Assembly (NCBI GenBank): GCA_963784195.1
Contig: CAWARA010000020.1
Coordinates: forward strand, 186,001 to 250,000
Direction of reading: 5' to 3'
DNA: 64,000 nucleotides
From: CAVQAH01 sp963784195
GTDB taxonomy: Bacteria > Acidobacteriota > Vicinamibacteria > Vicinamibacterales > 2-12-FULL-66-21
The notes under the pieces were generated by a model that made no database searches, was not told where the DNA came from, and saw only the letters and a list, made by a program, of their open reading frames with translations. Both the position numbers and the translations under genes were made by a program. The stretch's first letter is position 1. The number at the start of each line of letters is the position of its first letter. Of the stretch, positions 1-9,191 are shown one piece after another.

Positions 1-522
1 CCCAAGCCGGCGGACTATCGGGACTTGCCAAACCTGTATCGCGAATCAGGCTTTCGCATGGATGAGGTCAAGCTGCGAGCCCGTCTTACGGGCGCCCGGT
101 TGATCCTGGGAGACGTCAACGAGACAATCGGCCCGTTTCTCGCCTCACGACCAGCACCTGTAGGGTTCGTCTCGGTAGACGTCGACCTGTATTCGTCGAC
201 GATGAGCGCATTGAAATTGTTCGACGGCGAGACGGTGGCGCTGTTGCCGCGTGTGTACTGCTACTTCGACGACATTCTGGGCGAGACATTTTCCGAGTTC
301 ACCGGAGAACGACTCGCGATTGCAGAGTTCAACGCGGCCCACTCCATGCGAAAGATTGCACCGATTCTCGGCCTGAGGTATTTCCTGCTCCCGCCGCACT
401 CAACGGAGGCGTGGCCGGAACAGATGTTCATTGCACACTTGTTCGATCACGACTTGTACGGGCGCTATGCGGGAACGTCGAAGGATGTCGGTGGCTGGAC
501 CGACCTGCAATCAGCCGGATGA
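1..522 (+). CDS. SAM-methyltransferase-like protein, 5' truncated
   Basis: The frame is open from the first base of the window, so the gene starts upstream and only the C-terminal ~173 residues are visible. The stretch GFVSVDVDLYSST, followed by LPRVYCYFDDI and a GERLAI..FN segment, matches what I recall of an uncharacterised class I methyltransferase-like family found near sugar-biosynthesis genes. The TTG at 25 is a possible but unlikely start because homologous-looking sequence (PKPADYRDL) precedes it. The glycan-locus neighbours fit a role in modifying sugars or small molecules. The substrate cannot be read from the sequence, and the nucleotide-binding motif would lie upstream. Confidence 0.6.
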   Translation, partial: PKPADYRDLPNLYRESGFRMDEVKLRARLTGARLILGDVNETIGPFLASRPAPVGFVSVDVDLYSSTMSALKLFDGETVALLPRVYCYFDDILGETFSEFTGERLAIAEFNAAHSMRKIAPILGLRYFLLPPHSTEAWPEQMFIAHLFDHDLYGRYAGTSKDVGGWTDLQSAG

Positions 523-653
523 ACACGACGAAATAAGGCCACAAAGGGGTTGGCATCTGCCGTTTCCCGTTATTGCAGCTTCCGGCCAAACCGCTCGATC
601 CTGCGTCCTACCAGGCGTATACTGGTTGTCCTGCCCCCAGGGAGTTCAAATTT

Positions 654-1343
654 ATGCAGAAGCTCTTTAGCTGCTTATTGATGGCTACGGCCGTGGTCGC
701 CGGAACGGCCGAGGCGGGCGAGCTGAACCTGACCATCGCCAACGGTCGTGTGACGCTGATTGCGCACGACGTCACCGTGCGTCAGATCCTCGACGAGTGG
801 GCCCGGGTCGGTCAGACCAAGATCGTGAACGGCGACAAGTTGCTCGGAGCACCGCTCACGATTGAGTTGCGCGACGTCCCGGAAGCGACGGCGCTCGAGA
901 CGGTGCTTCGCTCGGCGGCGGGCTACGTGGTCGCGCCGCGCATGGCCGGAAGTATCGGTGCGTCATTCTACGACCGCATCATGATCCTGCCGACCAGCCG
1001 TCCACCAGCTGTTACGGCTGCACCGCCGTCACCACAGTTCAATAGACCTCCGCCGCCGCAAACCATGCCGGTTGTGGAGAACGATGACGACCCGGCGCCG
1101 GTAGCGCCGCCGCCCGTGGCGAGCCCGGCGGGTCAGCCATTCCCCGGTCCAGCTCCGCAGCCCGGAGCACAGCAGCCAGGCACTCAGGGACCGGTCACGA
1201 CACTGCCGCGGCCGGGAATGCTCCCACCCGTGCCAGCCGGACCGACGAATCCCTATCAGCCGAACCAGCCGGGCACCAAACCGCCTGGTGGAGGCACGAC
1301 ACAGCAGCCGGGAGCGCGGCCCGGCGGTGGCGGCGGACAATAG
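654..1343 (+). CDS. Secreted STN-domain-like protein with proline-rich tail
   Basis: 229 residues. The ATG at 654 begins a clear signal peptide (MQKLFSCLLMATAVVAG, cleavage probably near residue 22). Residues ~24-90 resemble the STN fold found at the N-termini of secretins and TonB receptors: VRQILDEWARVGQ, then LTIELRDVPEATALETVL. From about residue 105 the protein is low-complexity Pro/Gly/Gln, probably an unstructured periplasmic tail. A longer frame begins at 573 but lacks the signal peptide at its start, so 654 is preferred. There is no partner secretin nearby. The role is unknown; periplasmic location is inferred from the signal peptide. Confidence 0.65.
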   Translation: MQKLFSCLLMATAVVAGTAEAGELNLTIANGRVTLIAHDVTVRQILDEWARVGQTKIVNGDKLLGAPLTIELRDVPEATALETVLRSAAGYVVAPRMAGSIGASFYDRIMILPTSRPPAVTAAPPSPQFNRPPPPQTMPVVENDDDPAPVAPPPVASPAGQPFPGPAPQPGAQQPGTQGPVTTLPRPGMLPPVPAGPTNPYQPNQPGTKPPGGGTTQQPGARPGGGGGQ

Positions 1344-1430
1344 CCACCGCCATTCTTCGGTACAGGAGGCGCGGCGTTGACCGCGCCTGCCCCTTCGTCC
1401 CGGCCCGCTGCGCTACAATCGAACGCCAGC

Positions 1431-2141
1431 ATGAGCACCAGTCCACCCGTAGTGCGCCGCGGCGAATACGCCGCGCGCGGCGACTACCACCGCGTGCTCG
1501 ATGAAAGCTGGGAATACTACCCCACCTACATCGCGAAGCTCGAAGCCGTTCGTCAATGGCTCGATCGATTGCCGCTTGCCGCCACGGTGCTCGATGCCGG
1601 GTGCGGTGAAGGGGTCCTCGTCGACGAGTACGCAAGCCGGCTGAACATCCAGGGCCTCGACCTGAACTACTCGTCGGAGCGCGTCCGGCACGGCTCCGTG
1701 ACGGATCTTCCCTACAAGGACGCCTCGTTCGCGTATGCGCTCTGTCTGGACGTCCTCGAGCATCTGACGTTCGAAGATCAGCCGAAGGCGTTTCGCGAAT
1801 TGCAGCGTGTGCTGCAGCCGGGCGGTGAGCTCCTGGTGTCGGTCCCGAACCTCGCGCACTTGCAATCGCGCGTGCATTTCCTCCTGCAGGGCCGTCTGAT
1901 TCGGACCGCAGCCGAGCAAAAGCATCCCGGCGATCGACCTGTCGTCGAGTACATCGCGCTCGCTCAGCGGGCGGGGTTCGAACTGGCCCGCCAACGCGGC
2001 ATTTTTCCAACAGTGCCGATTCTCACGCGCTGGATACGAAGGCATCCGCGTGCGCTGCTCCCTCTCCACCGCGGCCTGACGCGCATGCTGCCGGTTGCCG
2101 GCTGGTGCCTGGTGAACCTGCTCACGTTTCGCAAGGTCTGA
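1431..2141 (+). CDS. Class I SAM-dependent methyltransferase
   Basis: 236 residues. Motif I of the Rossmann methyltransferase fold is VLDAGCGEG (residues 53-61). The GLDLNYSSERV strand-2 region, the acidic LCLDVLEHL motif (~residue 103) and the LQPGGELLVSVPN strand follow in the normal order, as in the Methyltransf_11/UbiE-like group. The ATG at 1431 is chosen because the in-frame codons upstream (from 1377) encode unrelated Ala/Ser-rich sequence. Just downstream comes a GT-C glycosyltransferase, so methylation of a lipid-linked sugar or a small metabolite is plausible. The acceptor is unknown. Confidence 0.8.
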   Translation: MSTSPPVVRRGEYAARGDYHRVLDESWEYYPTYIAKLEAVRQWLDRLPLAATVLDAGCGEGVLVDEYASRLNIQGLDLNYSSERVRHGSVTDLPYKDASFAYALCLDVLEHLTFEDQPKAFRELQRVLQPGGELLVSVPNLAHLQSRVHFLLQGRLIRTAAEQKHPGDRPVVEYIALAQRAGFELARQRGIFPTVPILTRWIRRHPRALLPLHRGLTRMLPVAGWCLVNLLTFRKV

Positions 2142-2181
2142 ACAAGTTGAGGGGCTGCCCCGCTCGAAGCGAGACGCAGTC

Positions 2182-3909
2182 GTGGACCGATTGAGTCGAG
2201 GGCTACTGACGCTGTCTGCCGTTGGTGGCATCGCGCTTGGTTTGCGTCTCATCGGCCTGCAATTCGGACTGCCTGCCGTCTACAACCCGGATGAAGTGGC
2301 GATCATGTCGAGGGCCCTTGCGATCGGCAAGGGATCGCTGAACCCTCACAATTTCCTCTACCCCACTTTCTACTTCTACGTGCTCTTCGCGTGGGTCGGT
2401 ATCTATCTGGGATGGATGTGGCTCTCCGGGCGCGTCGGGTCGTTCGCGGAGATCCCCAATCTCTATTTCACCGATCCCTCAGGCATCTACACCGCCGGCC
2501 GCATGCTCGGGGTGCTCTCCGGCACGGCTGGCGTTCTTCTGCTCTATCGTCTCGCGCGGACGCTGGCCGGCCAGCGCGCTGCGATCGTCGCGGCGTTGTT
2601 CCTCGCGACAGCGCCCTTGCACGTGCGGGACTCGCATTACGTCAAGCACGATGTCTTTGCGACGACCTTGATCATCGTGGCGTATCTCGCGATTTCGCGA
2701 GTGTGGCCCGGAAACGCCAAGAGTGATCCGCACAACCGCGACGTCGCCCTCGCTGGTGCCGCGTGCGGGATGGCGTTCTCGACGCACTACTACTGTGTCT
2801 TTCTGGCGATTCCGCTCGCATACGCCGTGGTGCTGGCGTACAAGCGGCGCGGGGCCGGCGCGATCGTTCGTCAGCTTGCGGTCGCCGGCGTTTGCATGGC
2901 TGCCGCCTTCGTTCTGCTGTCGCCGTTCCTGCTCATCGAAGCCTCGACCGCCTGGCGGGACATCGTGGCGAACCGGCAGATTGTCGTGGACCGTGGCGTC
3001 ACTACCGGCGCCTTCGCCCCGGCGCTTCGCTACATCGAAATCCTGCTGACGGACTCGATGGGGCTGCCCGCGATCCTTCTCGGGTTGTCAGGAGCGATTT
3101 GGATGACCGTGACGCAGCCCTCGCGAGCACTGCTGCTACTGGCCTTTCCCGTGCCGTTCTTCCTGTTCATCGCCAACACGGTTCCTGCGAGCCGGTACCT
3201 GAACCCCGTGTTGCCGTTCGTAGCCATCTTCGGGGGCTGGGCGGCGGCCACTCTGGCGTCACGCCTTCGCGTGCCGGCGCCAGCGTTCTGGGTGGCAGTT
3301 GTGCTGGCGGTATTACCAGGTTCGTTCGATAGTTTTCGTTCGGGTAGGTTCTTCCAGCAGGCAGACACCAGGACCATTGCTGAAGCATTCATCGAAGGGC
3401 ACATTCCGGACGGTTCGACCATCGCCATCCAGTCCTACTCCGTTCAGCTTGCCCCGTCGCGCGCCGGGCTGGTCGAGGCGCTGACTCGGAACGTCGGCTC
3501 GGCTGAGGCGGCTTCGACGAAGTTCCGGCTGCAGCTCGCACAATCCCCGTATCCATCCCCCGCGTACCGGCTGATTTATCTGGGAAGCGGCGGCCTTGAT
3601 GCCGACAAGATCTATGTGGAGTATTCCGGGCTTCAGAACGGTCTGGAACCGCTCAAACGGCTCGGCGTGGCGTACATTGTCGTGAAACGGTACAATACCG
3701 AGGATCAGGGCACAGCGCGTTTCCTGAGCGCACTGATTCGAGAGGGACGGCAAATCGCAGCGTTTTCGCCGTATCGCTCCGGCGTCACCGGAGCCGAACA
3801 GGCGCTGGTTGAACCCTTCCTGCATAACACCGACAGTACAATCTCGGACGCTCTCGAACGTCCTGGTCCGCTCTTGGAGATCTGGCAAATCGATGGGTCT
3901 GGCTCGTAA
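2182..3909 (+). CDS. GT-C (family 39-like) membrane glycosyltransferase
   Basis: 575 residues with roughly ten to twelve hydrophobic segments. The first loop carries NPDE (residues 35-38), the acidic catalytic motif of the PMT/ArnT-type GT-C fold, followed by FLYPTFYFYV. The second acidic-loop region is HVRDSHYVKHD, also typical of the family. These enzymes move a sugar from a polyprenyl-phosphate donor to an acceptor on the outer face of the inner membrane. Start is a GTG. The C-terminal ~180 residues form a soluble domain. The next gene starts inside its last codons (17-nt overlap), so the two are probably co-translated. Confidence 0.82.
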   Translation: MDRLSRGLLTLSAVGGIALGLRLIGLQFGLPAVYNPDEVAIMSRALAIGKGSLNPHNFLYPTFYFYVLFAWVGIYLGWMWLSGRVGSFAEIPNLYFTDPSGIYTAGRMLGVLSGTAGVLLLYRLARTLAGQRAAIVAALFLATAPLHVRDSHYVKHDVFATTLIIVAYLAISRVWPGNAKSDPHNRDVALAGAACGMAFSTHYYCVFLAIPLAYAVVLAYKRRGAGAIVRQLAVAGVCMAAAFVLLSPFLLIEASTAWRDIVANRQIVVDRGVTTGAFAPALRYIEILLTDSMGLPAILLGLSGAIWMTVTQPSRALLLLAFPVPFFLFIANTVPASRYLNPVLPFVAIFGGWAAATLASRLRVPAPAFWVAVVLAVLPGSFDSFRSGRFFQQADTRTIAEAFIEGHIPDGSTIAIQSYSVQLAPSRAGLVEALTRNVGSAEAASTKFRLQLAQSPYPSPAYRLIYLGSGGLDADKIYVEYSGLQNGLEPLKRLGVAYIVVKRYNTEDQGTARFLSALIREGRQIAAFSPYRSGVTGAEQALVEPFLHNTDSTISDALERPGPLLEIWQIDGSGS

Positions 3910-5119
3910 GCTGCGCAATTCACTCGCGGTGCGCGCGCGCGCATTACCCGCCGCCCGCCATGCCTGGGCGCGCTATCGCCGTTTTCAGTACGAGCGCCGG
4001 ATTCAGCGTTTCCTGACCGAGGGCACCGGGCGAGCCGATCGCCTGCCGGCCGGCGCGGTGTACGAGGCGACGATGCGGTGCAACCTGCACTGCGAGTTCT
4101 GCTACGTCGGAGACCTCCTGAACCTCGAAGGTGAATGGCGTCAGGAGTTGTCGCTCGACGCCCTGCGAACGGCCTTCCCCGCCCGGGACGATTTCCAGGT
4201 CAGCCTGACCGGTGGAGAGATCTTCATGCGCAAGGACATCATGTCCGTGCTGGATCTCTTCAGGGAGAAGGGCTACGCCTGCGGCTATCTGACAACGAAC
4301 GGCACGATCATCTCGGAAGAGCGTGCCGATGCACTGGCCGACCTGGCGTCCACCGGTTTCTTGAAGCACATCAGCGTGTCGATCGACGGTCCGGCCGAAC
4401 TGCACGACCTTGCGCGCGGGTTGAAGGGCACCTTCGAACGCACGTGCGCGGGACTGCGACGGCTGCAGGAGGCCGCGCGGCGCAAACACGCCCCGCTTCG
4501 CGTCAGCATCAACACGACAGTCGCTCACGAGAGCCTCGACGCGCTGGATCAGATGGTGGATGTCGCCGAGGAGCTTGGCGTCGATGCCATCGGCCTCAAC
4601 CACCTGATGTTCAGCACGCCCGAGGAGGTCGACGAAACGCTCCGTCTGATCGGCAGCAGTGACGCGTCTGTGATCTCGACGTTCGTCACGCCGGATCCGG
4701 GTCTCGACGTCGCGCGTGTTCGCGCGAAGGTAGAGGCGCTGCAGGAGAAATGCCGCCAGCGCAATATCCTGTTCGACTTCCGTCCGAAGGTCCAGCCGCA
4801 GTTGATGGAGAACTACTACACGCCCGGAGCGAAACTCGAGGGACGATGCCTCTACCCCTTCCTGCATGCACGGGTGTCGTTTTCGGGAAAGGTCTATTTC
4901 TGTCCGTTCATTCGTGTCGAAGTCGGCGACCTCACCCAATCGTCGCTTGAAGAGATTTGGAACGGCGACCGATACGTCGAAATGCGCCGCCGGCTCGTCA
5001 CGAATGGCATCTTTCCCGTGTGCCGGCGGTGCTGCAAGGTCGAGCTGTCGCCGCGTGCGGTAGCCCAGCCCGTTCAGGCTCCGGCGCGTCGCACGATCCC
5101 GCTGACGGTGGTGCGCTAA
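3893..5119 (+). CDS. Radical SAM enzyme with SPASM-like C-terminal domain
   Basis: 408 residues. The 4Fe-4S motif CxxxCxxC is seen as CNLHCEFC (Cys63, 67, 70), followed by LTGGEIFMRKD, equivalent to the GGE SAM-binding motif, and by SIDGP. The C-terminus has GRCLYPF..VYFCPF and VCRRCCK cysteines plus the GDLTQSSLEEIWNG segment typical of SPASM/Twitch auxiliary-cluster domains. The ATG at 3893 overlaps the end of the upstream glycosyltransferase; in-frame starts further upstream would lie deep inside that gene. SPASM proteins modify peptides or other small substrates. No obvious precursor peptide is seen nearby, so a sugar or small-molecule substrate is equally possible. Confidence 0.85.
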   Translation: MGLARKLRNSLAVRARALPAARHAWARYRRFQYERRIQRFLTEGTGRADRLPAGAVYEATMRCNLHCEFCYVGDLLNLEGEWRQELSLDALRTAFPARDDFQVSLTGGEIFMRKDIMSVLDLFREKGYACGYLTTNGTIISEERADALADLASTGFLKHISVSIDGPAELHDLARGLKGTFERTCAGLRRLQEAARRKHAPLRVSINTTVAHESLDALDQMVDVAEELGVDAIGLNHLMFSTPEEVDETLRLIGSSDASVISTFVTPDPGLDVARVRAKVEALQEKCRQRNILFDFRPKVQPQLMENYYTPGAKLEGRCLYPFLHARVSFSGKVYFCPFIRVEVGDLTQSSLEEIWNGDRYVEMRRRLVTNGIFPVCRRCCKVELSPRAVAQPVQAPARRTIPLTVVR

Positions 5120-5140
5120 TCATGGTGGTGCGATAAATCG

Positions 5141-6695
5141 ATGGCTCGGCCGCAAAACCCTGCTGATCAATCCGCCGCTCATCGACGGCGTCGCCTTCAC
5201 GCGACAGGGCCGTTGTCAGGAGCGCGAGGACGTGCTCGGCACGACCAAGCCCCCCTACACGCTCGCGCTGCTGGCGGAACTGCTGCGGCGCGCGAATTGC
5301 GAGGTACGGCTGATCGACGCGACGGCGATGCGCTTGACGATGGCGGAGGTGATCGCGAGGCTCGATCGCGAAGGCTTCCAGCCAACGCTCATCCTGTTCC
5401 CCAGCACGACGCCAACGCTGGACGCTGACGTCGCGGAACTGTCGGCAATCAAGCAACGATACGGCGCGCCGATGTTTTGCTTCGGCCCGCACGCATCGAC
5501 GGCGCCCGCACAGTCCATGGCGCGCGCGCCGCAGGTCGATGGCATGCTCGTCGGCGAGCCGGAAGAGGCCGTGCAGCAGCTCGCCGCTCTCGACTCGCTC
5601 GACAGGCTTGGCGAGATCGCCAGCCTGACGTGGAGACAGGACGGTGCCGTGATCCCGCACCGCACGCACGGCAACTACGCGGGCTTCCTCAACATGCCGT
5701 TTCCCGCATGGGATCTGCTCGACCTGAAGGGCTACTCACTCCCACTCGTCAACAAACCGTACGTCATCATCGAGACCAGCCGCGGATGTCCGTACACATG
5801 CGATTTCTGCGTCGCGCCGATCCACCAGGGCCACAAGTTCCGCGAGCGGAGTGCAAAGACCCTGGTCTCGGAAATCGAGCGCGCCTACCGGGAGCTTGGT
5901 GTCGAGTTCTTCTACCTGTGGGGGGACACCGTCACCTTGAACGTCAAGTCCTTCACGGCGTTCTGCGATGAGTTGATCGAACGCAAGCTGCCGATTCAAT
6001 GGTTCGGCAACGCGCGCGCAGACAACCTGACGGACCCGGCATTCGTCCACCGCCTTCGGCGGGCGGGCTGCTGGATGCTCGCGCTCGGCATCGAGTCGGA
6101 GTCCGACGAGGTCCGCAAGGACATGGCCAAACGGCTCGAGCGGCAGAAGATCATGAGCGCCTTCGCGAACATGCGGCAGGCGGGGATCAAGTCGTTCGCC
6201 TTTTTCATCTTCGGCTATCCGGGCGACACAAAAGAGACAATGGATCGGACCACCGAGTATGCGATCGAGCTGGATCCGGACTTCGCGAATTTCTACCCGG
6301 CCGTCCCGTACCCCGGCACCGAGCTTTACGAAAAATGCGTGCGAGGGGGGCTTCTGACGCCGGAGGCGGCGGACAACTGGCCGAAGATGGAGTATTCCTA
6401 CTACGTATTGAGCGGCAACGGCGTGGACTCGTCGCTCGTGATGCCATCCATCAATCGAGCCCGGCGCCGATTCTTCCTGCGGCCCAGCTATGTGGTGAAC
6501 CATGCCGCCGACCTCGCTCGAATCGTCGCGACCAAACAATCGGTGGCGTTACAGGCGGCGAAGCGGCTGTTCTTCGGGGGTGGCGCTGCGAACGGCGCCT
6601 ATCGGGACAGCGTAGCGTCCGGCTTTAGGCGGACCACAGAGCCCGGTCCGTCGCGCGAGGCTGCGCCTCAGACCATCGAGGCTCCGCCTCGCTAG
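5141..6695 (+). CDS. B12-binding-type radical SAM enzyme (start unresolved, likely indel)
   Basis: The continuous frame encodes ~517 residues: an N-terminal cobalamin-binding-like Rossmann region (KTLLINPPLIDG, then GEPEEAV), the radical SAM CxxxCxxC motif CPYTCDFC near 5787-5810, and a TIM-barrel core with FIFGYPGDT and YPGTELYE. This is the BchE/methyltransferase-like layout. The conserved LLINPP start lies before the first in-frame GTG (5232), and no ATG, GTG or TTG precedes it in frame. An ATG at 5141 is one frame off; removing one C from the run near 5149-5151 would join it as MARRKTLLINPP. A one-base error there is the simplest explanation. Possible chemistry includes methylation or ring formation on a lipid or sugar. 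Confidence 0.78.
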
Positions 6696-6799
6696 ACCGC
6701 ATTGTTTGAATAACGCGCGCGGACAGCCTTACCCGAAAACCTGACTCAAAACAGACGAGTCGGTCAAGGCCTCTAGCTGAGAGACGCGAAGCGGCGTTA

Positions 6800-8799
6800 C
6801 TAATCGTCGCCGCCGTAACCAGGCGGCAGCCAGTTGCCGCTGGATGGCTGACAGGTCCACCCAGGCCCGGGCTGAATCGAGGAACACGCCAGCGTCGGCG
6901 GCAACCAGTTCCCATTCGAGCACAACCAGTCAGGAGCCGGCTGTATGGACGTGCAGGAACCCGTCAACGCTACAGGCCCACCAGGCAGCCAGTTGCCATT
7001 CGAGCAGACCCAGCCGGGCCCGGGCTGAATGCTCGGGCAGGACGCGTTCCCGCCGCCACCTGCGCCAGGCAACCAGTTGCCGCTCACGCACACCCAATCA
7101 GGCGCCGGTTGAATGCTCGGGCACGACACGGTCCCACCGCCTCCCGCGCCGGGTAACCAGTTGCCATTCACGCACACCCAGTTGGGCGCCGGCTGAATGC
7201 TCGGGCAGACGCGTTCCCACCGCCGCCACCGGCGCCAGGTAACCAGTTGCCGTTCACGCACACCCAATCCGGCGCCGGCTGGACCGACGGACAGCTTGGG
7301 TTTCCGGAGCCCGGTGCAGGCGGCAGCCAGTTGCCGTTCACACACTGCCAGCTCGGGCCTGGCTGGACCGAGGGACAGCTTGGATTCCCGCCGCCGGAAC
7401 CAACACTCGGAGGCATCCAGTTCCCGTTGACACAGACCCAGTCAAAGGCGGGCTGGATGGACGGGCAGCTCGGATTGCCACTTCCGCCAGAGGTGGGTGG
7501 CAGCCAGTTGCCCCCGACGCACACCCAGTTCAGGCGCGGGCTGAATGGAGGGGCACCCTGTCGGCGGGGGTGGTGTCGGGCCACCGCCGCCGGCGCTACC
7601 AATCGCAGTCGGAATAGCGCCCACGCCCACGAATTGACCCATGACGTTCGCCAAGCCGTTGGGCGCAACCGTCAGCCAGCGTGGTCGAAGCAGATCGGCA
7701 GCGGGCATCGGTTGCGGAGCGAGCCTCGTTCCGGAAGCGGTGATTTGAAACGGGCTCGACGGGCCGCCGTGGACGTTGATTTCAGCGCCCCACACTTCGT
7801 CATTGAGCTGGCTCTGAAACACACCGAGATAGCTGTCGGTCACAGGGCTGTAGGCGAGTCCGATGCCGTCACCACCGGAGAGGGACGCGAGCGTGAGGGT
7901 GCCAGTGAGGGGCGTCGCGTTTCCGTCAGTCAGGACGCCGTGGATGACCCATGGAGACGACGTGTGCCAGGTGATGACAAGGTACCTGTTGCGCCGCGAG
8001 TCGTATGCGATCTCCGGATAGCCTTCGAACACGCTGCGTAAAGCGGTGCGGCGCCGCCGATCAATCCGCCGGTTCCAGGTTGGATACGCTGGCCCATGAC
8101 GGTCGAGTCGTTGAGGATGGATGCGACCAGAAACTCGTTCTGAGCCGAGTTGTACGCAACCGTGGGGTAGAACTCGGCGAAAACAGTTCCTGCGACCGTA
8201 ATCGTCAGCGCCAACCGGAAAGCCAGCGGGGCTTACACGCTGCGCCATGACGTCGAGCGTGCCAGTGGGGCCAAAGGCCGTCCAGGCCACCAGGAACTCG
8301 TTCGAGCCGACGAGTACGCCACGTCGGGAGCTGATGAACTCAGTGCGAGCGTGTTCGCAACGACGAAGGGATCCGTCAGAAACACCACTGTTCCGCCCAC
8401 ATAGCGGACCAGGCGTCCGAGTACCTGGAAGGGCGACTCCTCGATCCAGCTAATCAGGCAGGTATTTATTTGAAGACCGCACGAGACGCCCACAGCACCG
8501 GCTTGCCTCGCGAACGCGCTCGTGTTGACTTGCGTTGGGGCACCCAGGAGAGCTCCCTCACCAGAGACATAGCGCGCGCCAATCGCCCCGACGTGCGTCC
8601 AAACGACGAGGTATGCGTCGTTGCTGCCGTCATAGGCGATGCTGGGAAACCGATGGACCCGCCCGTTCGCTGGGACGGGGACGAAGGTTGCTCCAAGCCG
8701 CACCGATTGGGCGTCAGAGTCGCCGGCAGAAGCGAAAACCAAGGCGGCGGCCACGACTGTTGCCGTAACCCATCGGGCGCGGGGTTTGGTGAGCGTCAC
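6800..8799 (-). pseudogene. Secreted repeat protein broken by about five frameshifts
   Basis: The GTG at 8799, preceded by a GAGAGG ribosome site, opens a protein with a signal peptide (VVAAALVFASAGDSDAQS). A probable beta-propeller-like body follows, with repeated FPSIAYDGSNDAYLVVW, YPTVAYNSAQNEFLV and YPEIAYDSRRNRYLV blades, then nine CPSIQP..W.CVNGNWLP repeats to the stop at 6800. The coherent protein jumps frame near 8303, 8210, 8040, 7529 and 7208. At least two jumps are single-base homopolymer changes visible by comparing repeat copies (GG to G at 7208; an extra A at 7529 on the coding strand). The gene is either recently dead or intact and mis-sequenced. It opposes the flanking glycan genes. 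Function unknown; a cell-surface or secreted role is inferred. Confidence 0.7.
6822..7570 (-). repeat. Nine tandem CxSIQPxPxWxCxNGNWLP-coding repeats
   Basis: Nine coding repeats of about 78-88 bp. Each encodes Cys-Pro-Ser-Ile/Val-Gln-Pro, a Trp-x-Cys pair, Asn-Gly-Asn-Trp-Leu-Pro and then a Gly/Pro-rich spacer. On the plus strand the NWLP part shows as CCAGTTGCC-like words near 6830, 6908, 6986, 7070, 7154, 7240, 7328, 7416 and 7500. Two cysteines per unit suggest a disulfide within or between units. Nucleotide identity is high between neighbouring copies, which favours slippage or recombination. Confidence 0.85.
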
Positions 8800-9070
8800 A
8801 AAATCATCCTCTCGAAGTACGCGGTACAGCCTGACCGGCGCGGGCGCCTGGTTCTGGCTACCGTGTTATCGGTGACGAAGCATTCAAACAACAGAGGCGA
8901 AGTGCCGGTTCTCCGAGTTCGGACTGGTGTCCCGGCTGACCTGGGCGAGCGGTAATAGTGTGCCCGAGGGTTCACGCTATGTCAATGAAAAGTGCTGTGG
9001 CAGACGGCTTTACGGGTTTTTGGCCATTACGAAAACGTAGCGGGATTGACGACGCCACCCCTCTATTCCA

Positions 9071-9187
9071 TGATGCAATGGGCAAATGGGCAATGGGCGA
9101 TGGCCAATGGCTATGGCACGCCCAGGCATCCCATGCCCCATAGCCCCTTGCCCATCGCCCATTGCCCATTGCCCATTGCCCATCATT
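9071..9187. repeat. Imperfect inverted repeat of GGGCAAT/GGGCGAT words
   Basis: This lies in the 392-base gap between the broken repeat protein and the FkbM gene. The left arm (9071-9119) is a string of GGGCAAT, GGGCGAT and ATGGC words. The right arm (9131-9187) carries the complement (CCCATTGCCCATCGCCC), so the tract can fold into a long imperfect hairpin. A related single-orientation tract lies at 58931-59001. The rest of the gap (8800-9070) shows nothing I recognise. The right arm ends a few bases before the FkbM ATG. Confidence 0.75.
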
Positions 9188-9191
9188 CACA

